Origin: Kitasatospora sp. NA04385
GTDB taxonomy: Bacteria; Actinomycetota; Actinomycetes; Streptomycetales; Streptomycetaceae
Assembly (NCBI RefSeq): GCF_013364235.1
Contig: NZ_CP054919.1
Coordinates: forward strand, 7,013,728 to 7,077,727
Length of the DNA: 64,000 nt
Direction of reading: 5' to 3'
Position 1 is the first letter of the stretch; the number at the start of each line of letters is the position of its first letter. Positions 1-8,830 of this stretch are shown piece by piece. A program made the translations under genes and the position numbers. Below the pieces are notes generated by a model. That model saw only the letters and a list, made by a program, of their open reading frames with translations, was not told the DNA's origin and made no database searches.

Positions 1-1024
1 CCTCGCCCCCGTCCGCCCGCCGCTCCCACAGCCGCTCCGCGACCGGCTGGCACCCGGCCGCCATCACCAGCAGCAGCGGCGGCAGCGCGTAGTACGGCTT
101 GCCGCCGAGCACCAGCACCAGCGCGCACAGCACCAGGTACCCGTAGCCCAACGGCCTTGCCCAGCGCACCCGTTCGTCGTCGCGCAGGCGGCGGAACCCG
201 GCCAGCCAGACCGGGACCAGCACGGGGGAGAGGTAGAGCAGCTGCATCGGCACGAAGGTCAGCCGGTTGGTCAGGCCGTCCTGGCCGCTGATCCCCGAGG
301 CGACGGTGAGCTGCGGCCAGCCGTGCGCCGCCTCCCAGACCAGGTTCGGCGCCGCCACCAGCAGCGCCAGCAGCGCGCCCGCCGGCAGCCACCAACCGCG
401 CAGCACCGCACGGGAGTCCGGGCCGCAGAAGGCGATCGCGGGCAGCAGCGAGGCGGCCGGCAGCAGCACCAGGTCCTTGTTCAGCAGGGCGACTCCGGCC
501 ACCGCCCCGACCGCGAGCCACCAGCGGCGCTCCCCGGTGCGCAGCAGGCGCAGCACCAGCACGCCGAGCACCGTCCAGACGAACAGGTCGAAGCCGGCCG
601 TGCTCAGCAGGTGCCCGACCGCCAGCACCATCGCCGAGACCGCCGCCCCCGCCGCCGCCAGCACCTGACCGGCCCGCCGCGCCCCCAACTCCCGTGCGGC
701 GAAGGCGGTCAGCACCACCGTCGCCGCGCACAGCAGCACCGCGACCGCCCGCAGCCCCGCCGGACCGTCGCCGAACGCCGCCGTGGACAGCCGCGCCAAC
801 AGCGGTGTCAGCGGCGGCTGGTCGACGTACCCCCATGCCAAGTGCCGCCCGGCGGCCATGAAGTACAACTCGTCCCGGTGGAACCCGTACCGCCCCACCA
901 GCGCGGCCTGCACCGCCGCGAACCCGGCCGCCACCCCCAGCACCGGCCCGACCGCGAAGCGGGCCGAGCCGGTCGGCGCCGCGGGACCGGCCGCGGCGGT
1001 GGACGCTCTCCCCCCTGTGCCCAT
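1..1024 (-). CDS. GT39-type membrane glycosyltransferase, partial (C-terminus off the window)
   Basis: Reading the minus strand from an ATG at 1024 gives an uninterrupted frame to the window edge. The first membrane segment is followed by HRDELYF and then WGYVDQPPLTPLLARL, the hallmark acidic loop of the ArnT/PMT (GT39) family of polyprenyl-phosphate-sugar transferases. Further hydrophobic segments follow, with a short NKDLVLLP loop. These enzymes transfer sugars from a lipid-phosphate donor on the outer face of the membrane. About 341 residues are visible, so perhaps 150-200 C-terminal residues are missing. The acceptor cannot be guessed. No strong ribosome binding site precedes the ATG, so the exact start is uncertain. 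Confidence 0.85.
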   Translation of the reverse strand, partial: MGTGGRASTAAAGPAAPTGSARFAVGPVLGVAAGFAAVQAALVGRYGFHRDELYFMAAGRHLAWGYVDQPPLTPLLARLSTAAFGDGPAGLRAVAVLLCAATVVLTAFAARELGARRAGQVLAAAGAAVSAMVLAVGHLLSTAGFDLFVWTVLGVLVLRLLRTGERRWWLAVGAVAGVALLNKDLVLLPAASLLPAIAFCGPDSRAVLRGWWLPAGALLALLVAAPNLVWEAAHGWPQLTVASGISGQDGLTNRLTFVPMQLLYLSPVLVPVWLAGFRRLRDDERVRWARPLGYGYLVLCALVLVLGGKPYYALPPLLLVMAAGCQPVAERLWERRADGGE

Positions 1025-1154
1025 GCCCCGAGTCTGGCAGCCCCCATCCCGCAGGCCCACCCGCCGGAACCCGGAAACGCACCGGGGACACCCCCGGGAA
1101 AACCCTGATGATCGCCCGGCCGGTCGGTGGCTGCCCTGCGCCGAGCCCCCGGTG

Positions 1155-1441
1155 ATGCCGGTGGGGCACGCCTGGCAGGTCGAGTGCGCCGAGCCCGGGC
1201 CGCGCGGCGACGAGCAGATCGACCGCCTGCCGGCGCGGTGCCTGCCTGTGCGTGGCGCGGTACTTCCACGACGCGGACGACGCGGAGCGCCACCGGGCGG
1301 ACGGCGCCGACCTGTTCGGCCGGCACCTCGGATGCGCGGCGCTCGACTTCCTCGCCGCGACCGGTGCCGAACCCGGCGTGGACGAGTACGACCTCTCCCC
1401 GGACGGGCCCGGCGACCGAACCGCCGGGCGGCTCGGGCCGG
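1155..1441 (+). pseudogene. possible frameshifted small hypothetical gene
   Basis: From ATG 1155 a coding-like frame reads MPVGHAWQVECAEPGPRG up to about 1235. Coding character (GC-rich third positions, acidic and hydrophobic residues) then continues in the +1 frame from about 1250 (VARYFHDADDAERHR and on) to about 1440. The continuation of the first frame is arginine-rich, as expected for a wrong frame. Either this is a decayed gene with one indel near 1235-1250 or a sequencing error. I do not recognise the family. It sits between two minus-strand genes. If not coding, this 400-base stretch holds nothing else that I see. Confidence 0.3.
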
Positions 1442-2428
1442 TCAGGGGCGGGCGTGGCGGCGGACCAGTTCGGCGGCGCCCAGGACGCAGCCGGCGGTGA
1501 TCGACAGCAGGCCCAGGGCCAGCGTGCCGTCGGCCGGTCCGGGCCCCTGCCGGTCGGGGGCGGGCCCGGCGGCGACGACGGAGTACCCGGGCAGGCCGGG
1601 CGGGTCGGTCACCGCGGCCCCGGCCAGCGCCGGGGCGGGGGAGTCGGCGGGGTCCGGGTCGTCGGAGGGCTCGTCGGGCGGGCTGTCGGACGTCGGGTCG
1701 TCGGGCGTCGGCGGACCGGCCGGTGACGGCGCGTCGGCCGGGGACGCCGTCGCCTCCGGTCCGGTGGACGCCGGGGCGGGCACCGGCGCCGTCACCGACC
1801 CGGACGCGGAGGGTTCGGCGGACGGCTCGGCCGACGGGGACGCCGGGGGCGAGGCCGAGGGCGACGGCCCGGCGGCGTACCGGAACACCGCCCGGGCCGG
1901 GGTCAGCCCGTCCAGCCGCCCCGCGTCGCCCCCCGCCGCGTCGACCAGCCGGTAGTCGGCCACCCCGTCCGTCTCCACCGCGTACGCGCCGCCGGGCAGC
2001 GCGGCGGCCAACCGGATCCGGGCCCGGAAGGTCAGCGTCCCGCGCGGCTGGACGACCGGCGGCGGGGAGAGCGCGAGCCCCCAATCCGTGCCGCCGTACG
2101 TGTCGGAGTCCCGCCAGGCGCCGGTGGCGGGGTCCTGCCACTCCACGGTGACGCCGTCCGACGGCCCGGACGGGTCGTCCGCCGCCGAGACGCGCAGCGA
2201 CAGCGAGTCGACCAGGATCCGGTACCGCGACGTCGACTCCACCGTGAAGACGGCCGTGAACCCGCCCCCGCCCGCGACCCGCGCCGGGACACCGCCGATC
2301 ACGGTCGCCACCGACCCGCCGCCCCCCGCGTCCGCGGCCGCAGCCGCCTCCGACGCGCCCAGCACCACACCCAGCAGCGAGACGGCCCACACCACCACCG
2401 CACGCACGACGCGACGCGCCGCCACCAT
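1442..2428 (-). CDS. secreted, C-terminally membrane-anchored hypothetical protein
   Basis: The start is placed at ATG 2428 because it begins a clear signal peptide (Met, three Arg, then VVVWAVSLLGVVLGASEAAA). A possible TTG start 105 bases upstream would bury this signal. About 150 residues of beta-rich extracellular sequence follow, then a Pro/Ser/Asp/Glu-rich stalk (roughly residues 175-275), and near the C-terminus a hydrophobic segment (ALGLLSITAGCVLGAAEL) followed by Arg/His, like a stop-transfer anchor. The plan is 328 residues: signal, exposed domain, wall-spanning stalk, membrane anchor. I do not recognise the exposed domain. The gene converges on the preceding small reading frame. 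Confidence 0.7.
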   Translation of the reverse strand: MVAARRVVRAVVVWAVSLLGVVLGASEAAAAADAGGGGSVATVIGGVPARVAGGGGFTAVFTVESTSRYRILVDSLSLRVSAADDPSGPSDGVTVEWQDPATGAWRDSDTYGGTDWGLALSPPPVVQPRGTLTFRARIRLAAALPGGAYAVETDGVADYRLVDAAGGDAGRLDGLTPARAVFRYAAGPSPSASPPASPSAEPSAEPSASGSVTAPVPAPASTGPEATASPADAPSPAGPPTPDDPTSDSPPDEPSDDPDPADSPAPALAGAAVTDPPGLPGYSVVAAGPAPDRQGPGPADGTLALGLLSITAGCVLGAAELVRRHARP

Positions 2429-2622
2429 GGAAACCCCCGGATCGAGCGGCGCGGCCCACCGATCTGCCGGTTCCGCGCCCACCTGCGCAGCGTATCGGGG
2501 ACGGCGGCAACGAAGCCACCAAAGCCGGGTCAACGGTCGGCGAACGGCGCCCGCGCCACCGGGAGGACCCGCCGCCCGACGCCCCGCCCGACGTCCCGCC
2601 CGGCTTCCCTAGAGTGGAGGGC

Positions 2623-3588
2623 ATGGCACCGACCCCGCACGACCGGCAGCACGAACGACCGGACGAACGACCGTACGACCAGCAGGCCCTGGGCGCCCTG
2701 GCCACCGAGGGCCGCCGGGCGGGCGGCGCGGAGATCGACCTGCTGCCGACGGTCGAACTCGCCCGGCTGATGAACGCCGAGGACCGGACGGTCCCGGCGG
2801 CCGTGGGCGCGGCGGTGCCCGCGATCGCGGCGGCGGTGGACGCCGTCGCCGCCCGGATGCGCGGCGGCGGGCGGCTGGTGTACGCCGGGGCGGGCACGGC
2901 CGGGCGGCTCGGGGTGCTGGACGCCAGCGAGTGCCCGCCGACCTTCGGCACCGCGCCCGGGCGGGTGGTCGGGCTGATCGCGGGCGGCCCCGCCGCGCTC
3001 ACCTCCGCCGTGGAGGACGCCGAGGACGACCGGGCGGCCGCCGTCGCCGACCTGGACGCGCTCGCCCTGACCGCCGCCGACACCGTGATCGGCGTCTCCG
3101 CCTCCGGCCGCACCCCGTACGCGCTGGCCGCCGTCGAGCACGCCCGGGCGCTCGGGGCGCTCACCGTCGCGCTGGCCGGCAACCCGGGCTCCGCGCTCGG
3201 GGACGCCGCCGAGCACCGGATCGAGGTCGCCACCGGGCCCGAACTGCTGGCCGGGTCCACCAGGTTGAAGGCCGGGACGGCGCAGAAGCTGGTGCTCAAC
3301 ATGGTCTCGACGCTGGTGATGGTCCGGCTCGGGCGCACCTACGGGGACCTGATGGTCGACGTCCGCGCGACCAACGACAAGCTGCGCGCCCGCTCCCGCC
3401 GGATCGTCGCCCTCGCCACCGACGCCCGGCCCGCCGACGCGGACGCCGCGCTGGTGGCCACCGGCGGCCGGGTCAAGGACGCGATCCTGCTGCTGCTCGC
3501 CGAGGTGGACGCGCCCGCCGCCGCCGGACTCCTGGAACGCCACGGCGGCCGACTGCGGGACGCGCTGCGCGAGGCCCTGACCCGGTAG
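2623..3588 (+). CDS. murQ: N-acetylmuramic acid 6-phosphate etherase
   Basis: MurQ cleaves the D-lactyl ether of N-acetylmuramic acid 6-phosphate to GlcNAc-6-phosphate and D-lactate in cytoplasmic cell-wall recycling. The family signature is visible: TVELARLMNAEDRTVPAAV, then the SIS-fold phosphosugar site YAGAGTAGRLGVLDASECP with its catalytic Glu, GVSASGRTPY, and the late GSTRLKAGTAQKLVLNM motif with VDVRATNDKLR. At 321 residues it has normal length. ATG 2623 follows a GGAGG that is rather close (about 3 nt); GTG 2614 would be the alternative. The next gene is convergent. No partner kinase (anmK) or phosphotransferase system is adjacent. Confidence 0.93.
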   Translation: MAPTPHDRQHERPDERPYDQQALGALATEGRRAGGAEIDLLPTVELARLMNAEDRTVPAAVGAAVPAIAAAVDAVAARMRGGGRLVYAGAGTAGRLGVLDASECPPTFGTAPGRVVGLIAGGPAALTSAVEDAEDDRAAAVADLDALALTAADTVIGVSASGRTPYALAAVEHARALGALTVALAGNPGSALGDAAEHRIEVATGPELLAGSTRLKAGTAQKLVLNMVSTLVMVRLGRTYGDLMVDVRATNDKLRARSRRIVALATDARPADADAALVATGGRVKDAILLLLAEVDAPAAAGLLERHGGRLRDALREALTR

Positions 3589-3603
3589 GCCGCCGACCGG
3601 CCG

Positions 3604-5676
3604 TCAGAGTTCCTGCTCGGCCCAGATGGTCTTGCCGCGCGGGGTGTGCCGCGTCCCCCAGTTGCGGCACAGCTGCGCCACCAGCAGCAGGCCGCGGCCG
3701 CCCTCGTCGTCGTTGCGGGCGCGGCGCAGGTGCGGGGCGGTACTGCTGCCGTCGGAGACCTCGCAGATCAGCACGCCGCCGTCCCGGATCAGCCGGAAGC
3801 CGATCGGCGGCCGCCCGTAGCGGACGGCGTTGGTGATCAGCTCGCTGACCACCAACTCGGTGACGAAGGACGCCGCTTCGAGCCCCCAGTCGGCCAGTTT
3901 CGCGGTCGCCAGCTTGCGGGCCCGGGCCACCTCGGACGGGTCGTCGCGCAGCGGCCAGTCCGCGACGTCCTGGGTGTGCAGGCCCCGGGTGCGGGCCAGC
4001 AGCAGCGCGACGTCGTCGGTCGGGGCGTCCGGGCCGAGGGTCGAGGAGAGCACCTGCTCGCACAGCTCCTCCAGCGAGCCGGCCGGGGAGGTGAGCGCCG
4101 ATCCGAGCCGGCCGAGGCCGAGTTCGGGATCGCCGCGCAACTCGGAGGCGCGCAGCAGGCCGTCGGTGAACAGGGCCAGCACGCTGCCCTCCGGCACCTC
4201 CAACTCGGCCGCCTCGAAGGGGAGTCCGCCCAGCCCCAGCGGCGGGCCGGCCGGGAGCTCGGGGAAGGCCACGGTGTTGTCCGGGCCGACCAGGGCCGGC
4301 CCGGGGTGCCCGGCCCGGGCCAGCGAGCAGGACCGGGTGACCGGGTCGTACACCGCGTACAGGCAGGTCGCGCCGACACTGCTGCCGGCCCAGGCGGTGC
4401 CGCCCTCGGGCAGCTCGTCCAGGTCCACCCGGAGCACCAGGTCGTCGAGGTGGGTGAGGAGTTCGTCCGGCGGCATGTCGATGTCGGCCAGGGTGCGCAC
4501 CGCCGTGCGCAGCCGCCCCATCGCGGCCGAGGCGGGCACGCCGTGGCCCACCACGTCGCCCACCACCAGGGCCACCCGGGCGCCGGACAGCGGGATCACG
4601 TCGAACCAGTCGCCGCCGACGCCCTCTCGGCCGCCCGCCGGGAGGTACCGGAAGGCGACCTCCACGGCGGCCTGCCGGGGCGTCCGGCTGGGCAGCAGGG
4701 AGCGCTGCAGCGCCAGCGCGGTGTCGCGCTGCTGGGTGTACTGGCGGGCGTTGTCGACGGACAGCGCGGCGCGCGCCGTCAGCTCCGTCGCCAGCAGCAG
4801 GTCGTCCTGGTCGAACGGCTCCGGCGAGCGGTGCCGCAGGAAGATCGCCACGCCGAGCGTGGTGCCGCGCGCGGTCAGCGGCACCAGCAGCGAGGAGTGG
4901 ATGCCGAACTCCTCCGCCAGCCGCTCCCGTTCGGGCTCGCGGGCGAGCCAGTCGCGGATCTCCGGGTCCCGGTAGTCGGCGCGCAGCGGGCGGCCGGTGG
5001 ACAGCACCCGGGCCATCGGCGACTCCGGCGCGATCACGTCGCCGCGGCCGACCGCGACCGTGGACTCCGGGCTGCCGGGCAGCACCGAGCGCTGGGCGAC
5101 CCGGTAGAACACCAGCCCCGCGGTGGACGGCGGGCCGCCGCCGAACACCGAGTCGAGCAGGTCGACGCCCACGAAGTCCGCGAAGCCGTCGATCGCGACG
5201 TCCGCCAACTCCTGTGCGGTGCGCTCCACTTCGAGGGTCGAGCCGATCCGCAGCCCGGCCTCGCCGAGCAGCGCCAGCCGGCGCCTGGCCCGCTCCTCCG
5301 GGGAGTCGGGCCCACCGGCGAGCACCGCCGGGGGCAGGCCCGCGGCCTCGGCGGTCAGCGGCCGCAGGGCCTCCGCGGACACCACCCAGACCGGTTCGCC
5401 GCGCCCCGTCCGCACCGGGACCACTCCCAGTTCGACCGCCACCGTCTCGTCCTCGGACCGGTGCAGCCGCACCATCCCGCCGAACGGCCGGTGCCCAACC
5501 ACCGCGCGCAGCAGGGCGATCGGCATCCGCCCCGCCAGCAGCTCGGCGGCCGGCCGCCCGAGCGCCCGGTCCGTCCCGAGCCCGGTCAGCCGCTCCGCCT
5601 CCGCCGACCATCCGGTGACCACCCCGCGCCCGTCCACCGTCGCGGTCGCCGCCCGGCCCGGAACCCTAGTCGCCAT
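3604..5676 (-). CDS. PAS-GAF-SpoIIE phosphatase with C-terminal anti-sigma-type ATPase domain
   Basis: A 690-residue regulator. It has an N-terminal PAS-like segment (about 10-105), a GAF domain (about 125-300, with IHSSLLVPLTARGTTLGVA), a PP2C/SpoIIE phosphatase (about 330-540, with GGDWFDVIPL and VVGDVVGHGVPASA metal-binding Asp motifs), and a histidine-kinase-like ATPase (about 560-690, with ELITNAVRYG and GGRGLLLV). Streptomycetes use such proteins to dephosphorylate anti-anti-sigma factors and to bind sigma factors. Start ATG 5676 is preferred because AGAGGGG lies about 6 nt upstream. The upstream 225 bases to the next gene hold no gene and presumably carry its promoter. No cognate anti-anti-sigma gene is adjacent. 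Confidence 0.9.
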   Translation of the reverse strand: MATRVPGRAATATVDGRGVVTGWSAEAERLTGLGTDRALGRPAAELLAGRMPIALLRAVVGHRPFGGMVRLHRSEDETVAVELGVVPVRTGRGEPVWVVSAEALRPLTAEAAGLPPAVLAGGPDSPEERARRRLALLGEAGLRIGSTLEVERTAQELADVAIDGFADFVGVDLLDSVFGGGPPSTAGLVFYRVAQRSVLPGSPESTVAVGRGDVIAPESPMARVLSTGRPLRADYRDPEIRDWLAREPERERLAEEFGIHSSLLVPLTARGTTLGVAIFLRHRSPEPFDQDDLLLATELTARAALSVDNARQYTQQRDTALALQRSLLPSRTPRQAAVEVAFRYLPAGGREGVGGDWFDVIPLSGARVALVVGDVVGHGVPASAAMGRLRTAVRTLADIDMPPDELLTHLDDLVLRVDLDELPEGGTAWAGSSVGATCLYAVYDPVTRSCSLARAGHPGPALVGPDNTVAFPELPAGPPLGLGGLPFEAAELEVPEGSVLALFTDGLLRASELRGDPELGLGRLGSALTSPAGSLEELCEQVLSSTLGPDAPTDDVALLLARTRGLHTQDVADWPLRDDPSEVARARKLATAKLADWGLEAASFVTELVVSELITNAVRYGRPPIGFRLIRDGGVLICEVSDGSSTAPHLRRARNDDEGGRGLLLVAQLCRNWGTRHTPRGKTIWAEQEL

Positions 5677-5901
5677 GTCCGTCCATCCCCTCTCGGAGGC
5701 AGCAACCGCCAGGCCATCGGCCCTCAGCATCGCCCCCCGGCGTGAGCGCCTCAAACCGCCACGCCGTAGCACGACCGCCGTAGCGCGACCGCCCCGCCGC
5801 AAGAGCGCGCGGCCCGCGGACCCGGCCGGGGCGGGGGAGCGCCGCCCGGGGCAGCCGCACCGGACGGAGCGTGGACGGTCACGCCCGACGGCCCGGACGG
5901 G

Positions 5902-6918
5902 TCACCGGCCGGCGGGGGTGAGCCGGGCGAACCAGTCGATCGTCATCGCCAGGCCCTTCTCGAAGTCCACGACCGGCTGCCAGCCGAACGCGGACCGGGC
6001 CAGTCCGATGTCCGGGCGGCGCAGGGTGGGGTCGTCGCCGGGCCGCTCGACGAATTCGACCGGGGAGGTCGAGGAGCACAACTCGCGGATGCGCTCGGCC
6101 AGTTCCAGCACGCTGAGTTCGACCGGGTTGCCGATGTTGACCGGCCCCGGGTGCCCCCCGGCGGCGGCCGCCAGGATGCCGCTGACGGTGTCGTCCACGT
6201 AGCAGATCGACCGGGTCTGCGCCCCGTCGCCGGTGACCGTGAGCGGCTGCCCGGCCAGGGCCTGGGTGATGAAGGTGGGCACCGCCCGTCCGTCGGTGGG
6301 CCGCATCCGCGGGCCGTAGGTGTTGAACAGCCGGACGATCACGGTGTCCACGCCCAGGGCGCTCCGGTAGGCGGTGGTCAGCGCCTCCGCGAAGCGCTTG
6401 GCCTCGTCGTACTGGCTGCGCGGGCCGACCGGGTTGACGTTGCCCCAGTAGGACTCCACCTGGGGGTGGACCAGCGGATCGCCGTAGACCTCCGAGGTGG
6501 AGGCCAGCAGGAAGCGGGCGCCCTTGCGGCGGGCCAGCTCCAGGGCGTTCAGGGTGCCGTGGGCCCCGGCCCGGAGGGTCGCGATCGGGTGCCTCGCGTA
6601 GTCGTGCGGCGAGGCCGGCGAGGCGAGGTGCAGCACCAGGTCGACCGGCCCCTCGACGTCGAACTCCTCGGAGACGTCGCTGCGGTCCAGGACGAACCCG
6701 GGGTCGCCGTCCCGGGCGGCCAGGTTGTCGACCGATCCGGTGAGGAGGTTGTCGACGCAGACGACCGAGGCGCCCTCCTCCCGCAGCCGGTCGCAGAGGT
6801 GCGAGCCGACGAAGCCGGCGCCGCCGGTGACCACCGCCCGGCGCACCCTCCGGTCGTCGTCCGGGACGGACCCGTCCGACCCGCCCGACCCGCCCGCGTC
6901 CCGGCCGCTCCGGTCCAT
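5902..6918 (-). CDS. UDP-glucuronate decarboxylase (UDP-xylose synthase) family
   Basis: A 338-residue extended SDR. It shows the NAD-binding TGGAGFVGS (31-39), the TSE catalytic segment (141-143), a GNVNPVGPRSQYDEAKR stretch with Tyr170/Lys174, and RLFNTYGPRMRP. The GPRS-x-YDE-x-KR form is typical of UDP-xylose synthases, which convert UDP-glucuronate to UDP-xylose. It is the last gene of the leftward arm, downstream of an exporter and a glycosyltransferase, so it probably supplies the pentose donor. ATG 6918 is chosen because GGAGGAGAAGCAG lies directly upstream; an in-frame ATG at 6960 is the alternative. A 4,6-dehydratase or epimerase is less likely given the signature. Confidence 0.85.
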   Translation of the reverse strand: MDRSGRDAGGSGGSDGSVPDDDRRVRRAVVTGGAGFVGSHLCDRLREEGASVVCVDNLLTGSVDNLAARDGDPGFVLDRSDVSEEFDVEGPVDLVLHLASPASPHDYARHPIATLRAGAHGTLNALELARRKGARFLLASTSEVYGDPLVHPQVESYWGNVNPVGPRSQYDEAKRFAEALTTAYRSALGVDTVIVRLFNTYGPRMRPTDGRAVPTFITQALAGQPLTVTGDGAQTRSICYVDDTVSGILAAAAGGHPGPVNIGNPVELSVLELAERIRELCSSTSPVEFVERPGDDPTLRRPDIGLARSAFGWQPVVDFEKGLAMTIDWFARLTPAGR

Positions 6919-6962
6919 CTGCTTCTCCTCCGTCGTCTCTGTCGCCGTTGCGCGCGCCATGG

Positions 6963-7925
6963 TCAGGACTCCCGCAGCGAGCGGCCGGTCTTGGTGAGGA
7001 ACACGTCGTCCAGGGTGGGGCGGTGCAGCTCGATGGTGGCCAGCTCGATCCCGGCGTCCGCCAGGGCCCGCATGATCTGCGGCATCGCCGTCTCCCCGGC
7101 GTCCACCGACAGGCGCAGGCCGCCGCCCTCGCGCACTTCGGCCGAGCGCACGCACTCCTGCCCGACCAGCACCCCGGACGCCTTCTCCGCGGCCGTGGCG
7201 TCGGCCACTCCGACGGTGACCACCTCGCCCGCGATCGAGCGCTTGAGCGCGGCCGGCGTTCCCTCGGCGACGATGCCGCCGCCGTCGATGATGGCGATGC
7301 GGTCGCAGAGCGCGTCCGCCTCGTCCAGGTAGTGCGTGGTGAGGAAGACGGTCATGCCCTCGCTGCGCAGCCGGCGGATCTCGTCCCACATGTGCGAGCG
7401 GCTCTGCGGGTCCAGGCCCGAGGTGGGCTCGTCCAGGAAGAGCACCTTGGGCCGGTGGATCACGCCGAGGGCGATGTCCACCCGTCGGCGCTGGCCCCCG
7501 GAGTAGGTGCGGCAGTTGCGGTCGGCGTACTCGGTGAGGTCGAAGGCGTCCAGGGCGGCGACCGCCCGGCTCTGCGCCTCGGCCTTGCCGATGCCGTGCA
7601 TCCGGGCCTGCATCACCAGTTCCTCGCGGGCCGTCACGTCGTCCCAGGTGCCGCCGCCCTGGGCGATGTAGCCGATGCTGCGGCGGACTCGGGCCTGCTG
7701 GGTGCGCAGGTCGGCGCCGGCGATGACGGCGTCGCCGGCGTCCGGGCGCAGCAGGGTGGCGAGCATCCGCAGGGTGGTGGTCTTGCCCGCGCCGTTGGGG
7801 CCGAGGAAGCCGAAGATCTCGCCTTCGGCGACGGTGAGGTCCAGGCCCGCCACCGCCTCCACGCCGGTGCTCCTGCGGCGCCGTCCGGTCGGGAAGGACT
7901 TCCGGAGTCCGCTGGTCTCGATCAT
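6963..7925 (-). CDS. DrrA-type ABC exporter ATPase
   Basis: A 320-residue ATPase of the daunorubicin-resistance subfamily. Walker A GPNGAGKTT, Q-loop YIAQGGG, signature YSGGQRRRVD, Walker B VLFLDEPTSGLD and the switch His in TTHYLDEAD are all intact. The C-terminal regulatory region typical of DrrA follows, with LDDVFLTKTGRSL at the end. It pairs with the permease encoded just upstream (70-nt gap) to export and give self-resistance to a small molecule, presumably the product of this cluster. ATG 7925 opens the reading frame directly before MIETSGLRKSF. Confidence 0.94.
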   Translation of the reverse strand: MIETSGLRKSFPTGRRRRSTGVEAVAGLDLTVAEGEIFGFLGPNGAGKTTTLRMLATLLRPDAGDAVIAGADLRTQQARVRRSIGYIAQGGGTWDDVTAREELVMQARMHGIGKAEAQSRAVAALDAFDLTEYADRNCRTYSGGQRRRVDIALGVIHRPKVLFLDEPTSGLDPQSRSHMWDEIRRLRSEGMTVFLTTHYLDEADALCDRIAIIDGGGIVAEGTPAALKRSIAGEVVTVGVADATAAEKASGVLVGQECVRSAEVREGGGLRLSVDAGETAMPQIMRALADAGIELATIELHRPTLDDVFLTKTGRSLRES

Positions 7926-7995
7926 CGGGATGTCCTTGTCAGGTGGCGGGGAGCGGTGCGGGGACGGGAGGCGCGGGCCGGGGCCGGTGCGGCCG

Positions 7996-8760
7996 TCACC
8001 GGACGGAGCGGGCGAAGAGGCGGGCCGACCAGGTGAGCGCCAGCACCGCCAGGACGGCCATCAGCCCGATGCTCTGCCAGACCGCGGGGTCGCCCATGTG
8101 GCCGGCGAACAGCGAGCGCATCCCGACCACCGCCCAGCTGAACGGGTTCCAGTCGGAGACCCGGCGCAGCCACAGCGGCGCCAGCGCCAGCGGCAGCAGC
8201 GTCCCCGACAGCAGCATCAGCGGCTGCGCGAGGTTGTTGACCAGCTGGCCCAGCACGTCCGGGCTGCTCACCTTGAGGGCGATGCCGTAGGAGATCGAGG
8301 CGCTGCTCAGGGTGATGAGCGCCAGCAGCAGGTAGGCGAGCAGGAGCTCCGGGACCCGGACGAAGAGCCCGAGGGGCATGGACAGCACGATGATGATGCC
8401 GGCCTGGATGACCAGCGTGACCACGTCCCGCAGGGCCCGGCCGAGCAGCAGCGCCACCCGGCTGACCGGGGTGACCCGGGCCCGTTCGATGACGCCCGAG
8501 CCCAGCTCGGCGAGCAGGCCGAAGCCCACGTAGAGGCCGCCGCCGAGGGCGAGGGCGACCAGCATGCCGGGTACGTAGATCCGGTAGGCGTCGGTCATCG
8601 AGCCGGCGCCCATGGAGGCGAGCGCGGGCTTGAGCAGCGGCGCGAACAGGGCCATGTAGACGGCCGGCTGAGCCACCCCCAGGACGATCGAGAGCGGGGA
8701 CCTCACCATCAGCAGCATGTGCCGCTGGAACACCAGCCAGGTGTCGCGGAGCGTCTTCAC
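7996..8760 (-). CDS. DrrB-type ABC exporter permease
   Basis: A 254-residue ABC-2 type membrane protein with six hydrophobic segments (for example SIVLGVAQPAVYMALFAPLL and a later GTLLPLALAPLWL). It ends in the usual short Arg-rich tail. The N-terminal DTWLVFQRHMLLMVRSP is typical of DrrB-like permeases. I place the start at GTG 8760. The reading frame upstream stays open and runs into the glycosyltransferase gene because of a probable frameshift there. Adjacent GGGAAG could serve as the ribosome binding site. It works with the ATPase encoded immediately downstream. Confidence 0.9.
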   Translation of the reverse strand: MKTLRDTWLVFQRHMLLMVRSPLSIVLGVAQPAVYMALFAPLLKPALASMGAGSMTDAYRIYVPGMLVALALGGGLYVGFGLLAELGSGVIERARVTPVSRVALLLGRALRDVVTLVIQAGIIIVLSMPLGLFVRVPELLLAYLLLALITLSSASISYGIALKVSSPDVLGQLVNNLAQPLMLLSGTLLPLALAPLWLRRVSDWNPFSWAVVGMRSLFAGHMGDPAVWQSIGLMAVLAVLALTWSARLFARSVR

Positions 8761-8830
8761 GTCTGTGCGCTTCCCGTTCTTTCGGTGGTCGAAGTGGCCT
8801 GGACGGCCGGGGTGTTCGGGGCTATCGGGG

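Noticed and set aside
267..1955. Long plus-strand open frames over the first 2 kb
   Set aside because: They are Arg/Gln/Pro-rich mirror readings of the minus-strand glycosyltransferase and secreted-protein genes. GC third-position bias and recognisable motifs lie on the minus strand.
3646..5745. A 699-codon plus-strand frame opposite the SpoIIE gene
   Set aside because: Composition (Arg, Gln, Gly, His, Pro) is typical of antisense readings in high-GC DNA. The minus-strand frame has all the PAS, GAF, phosphatase and ATPase motifs.
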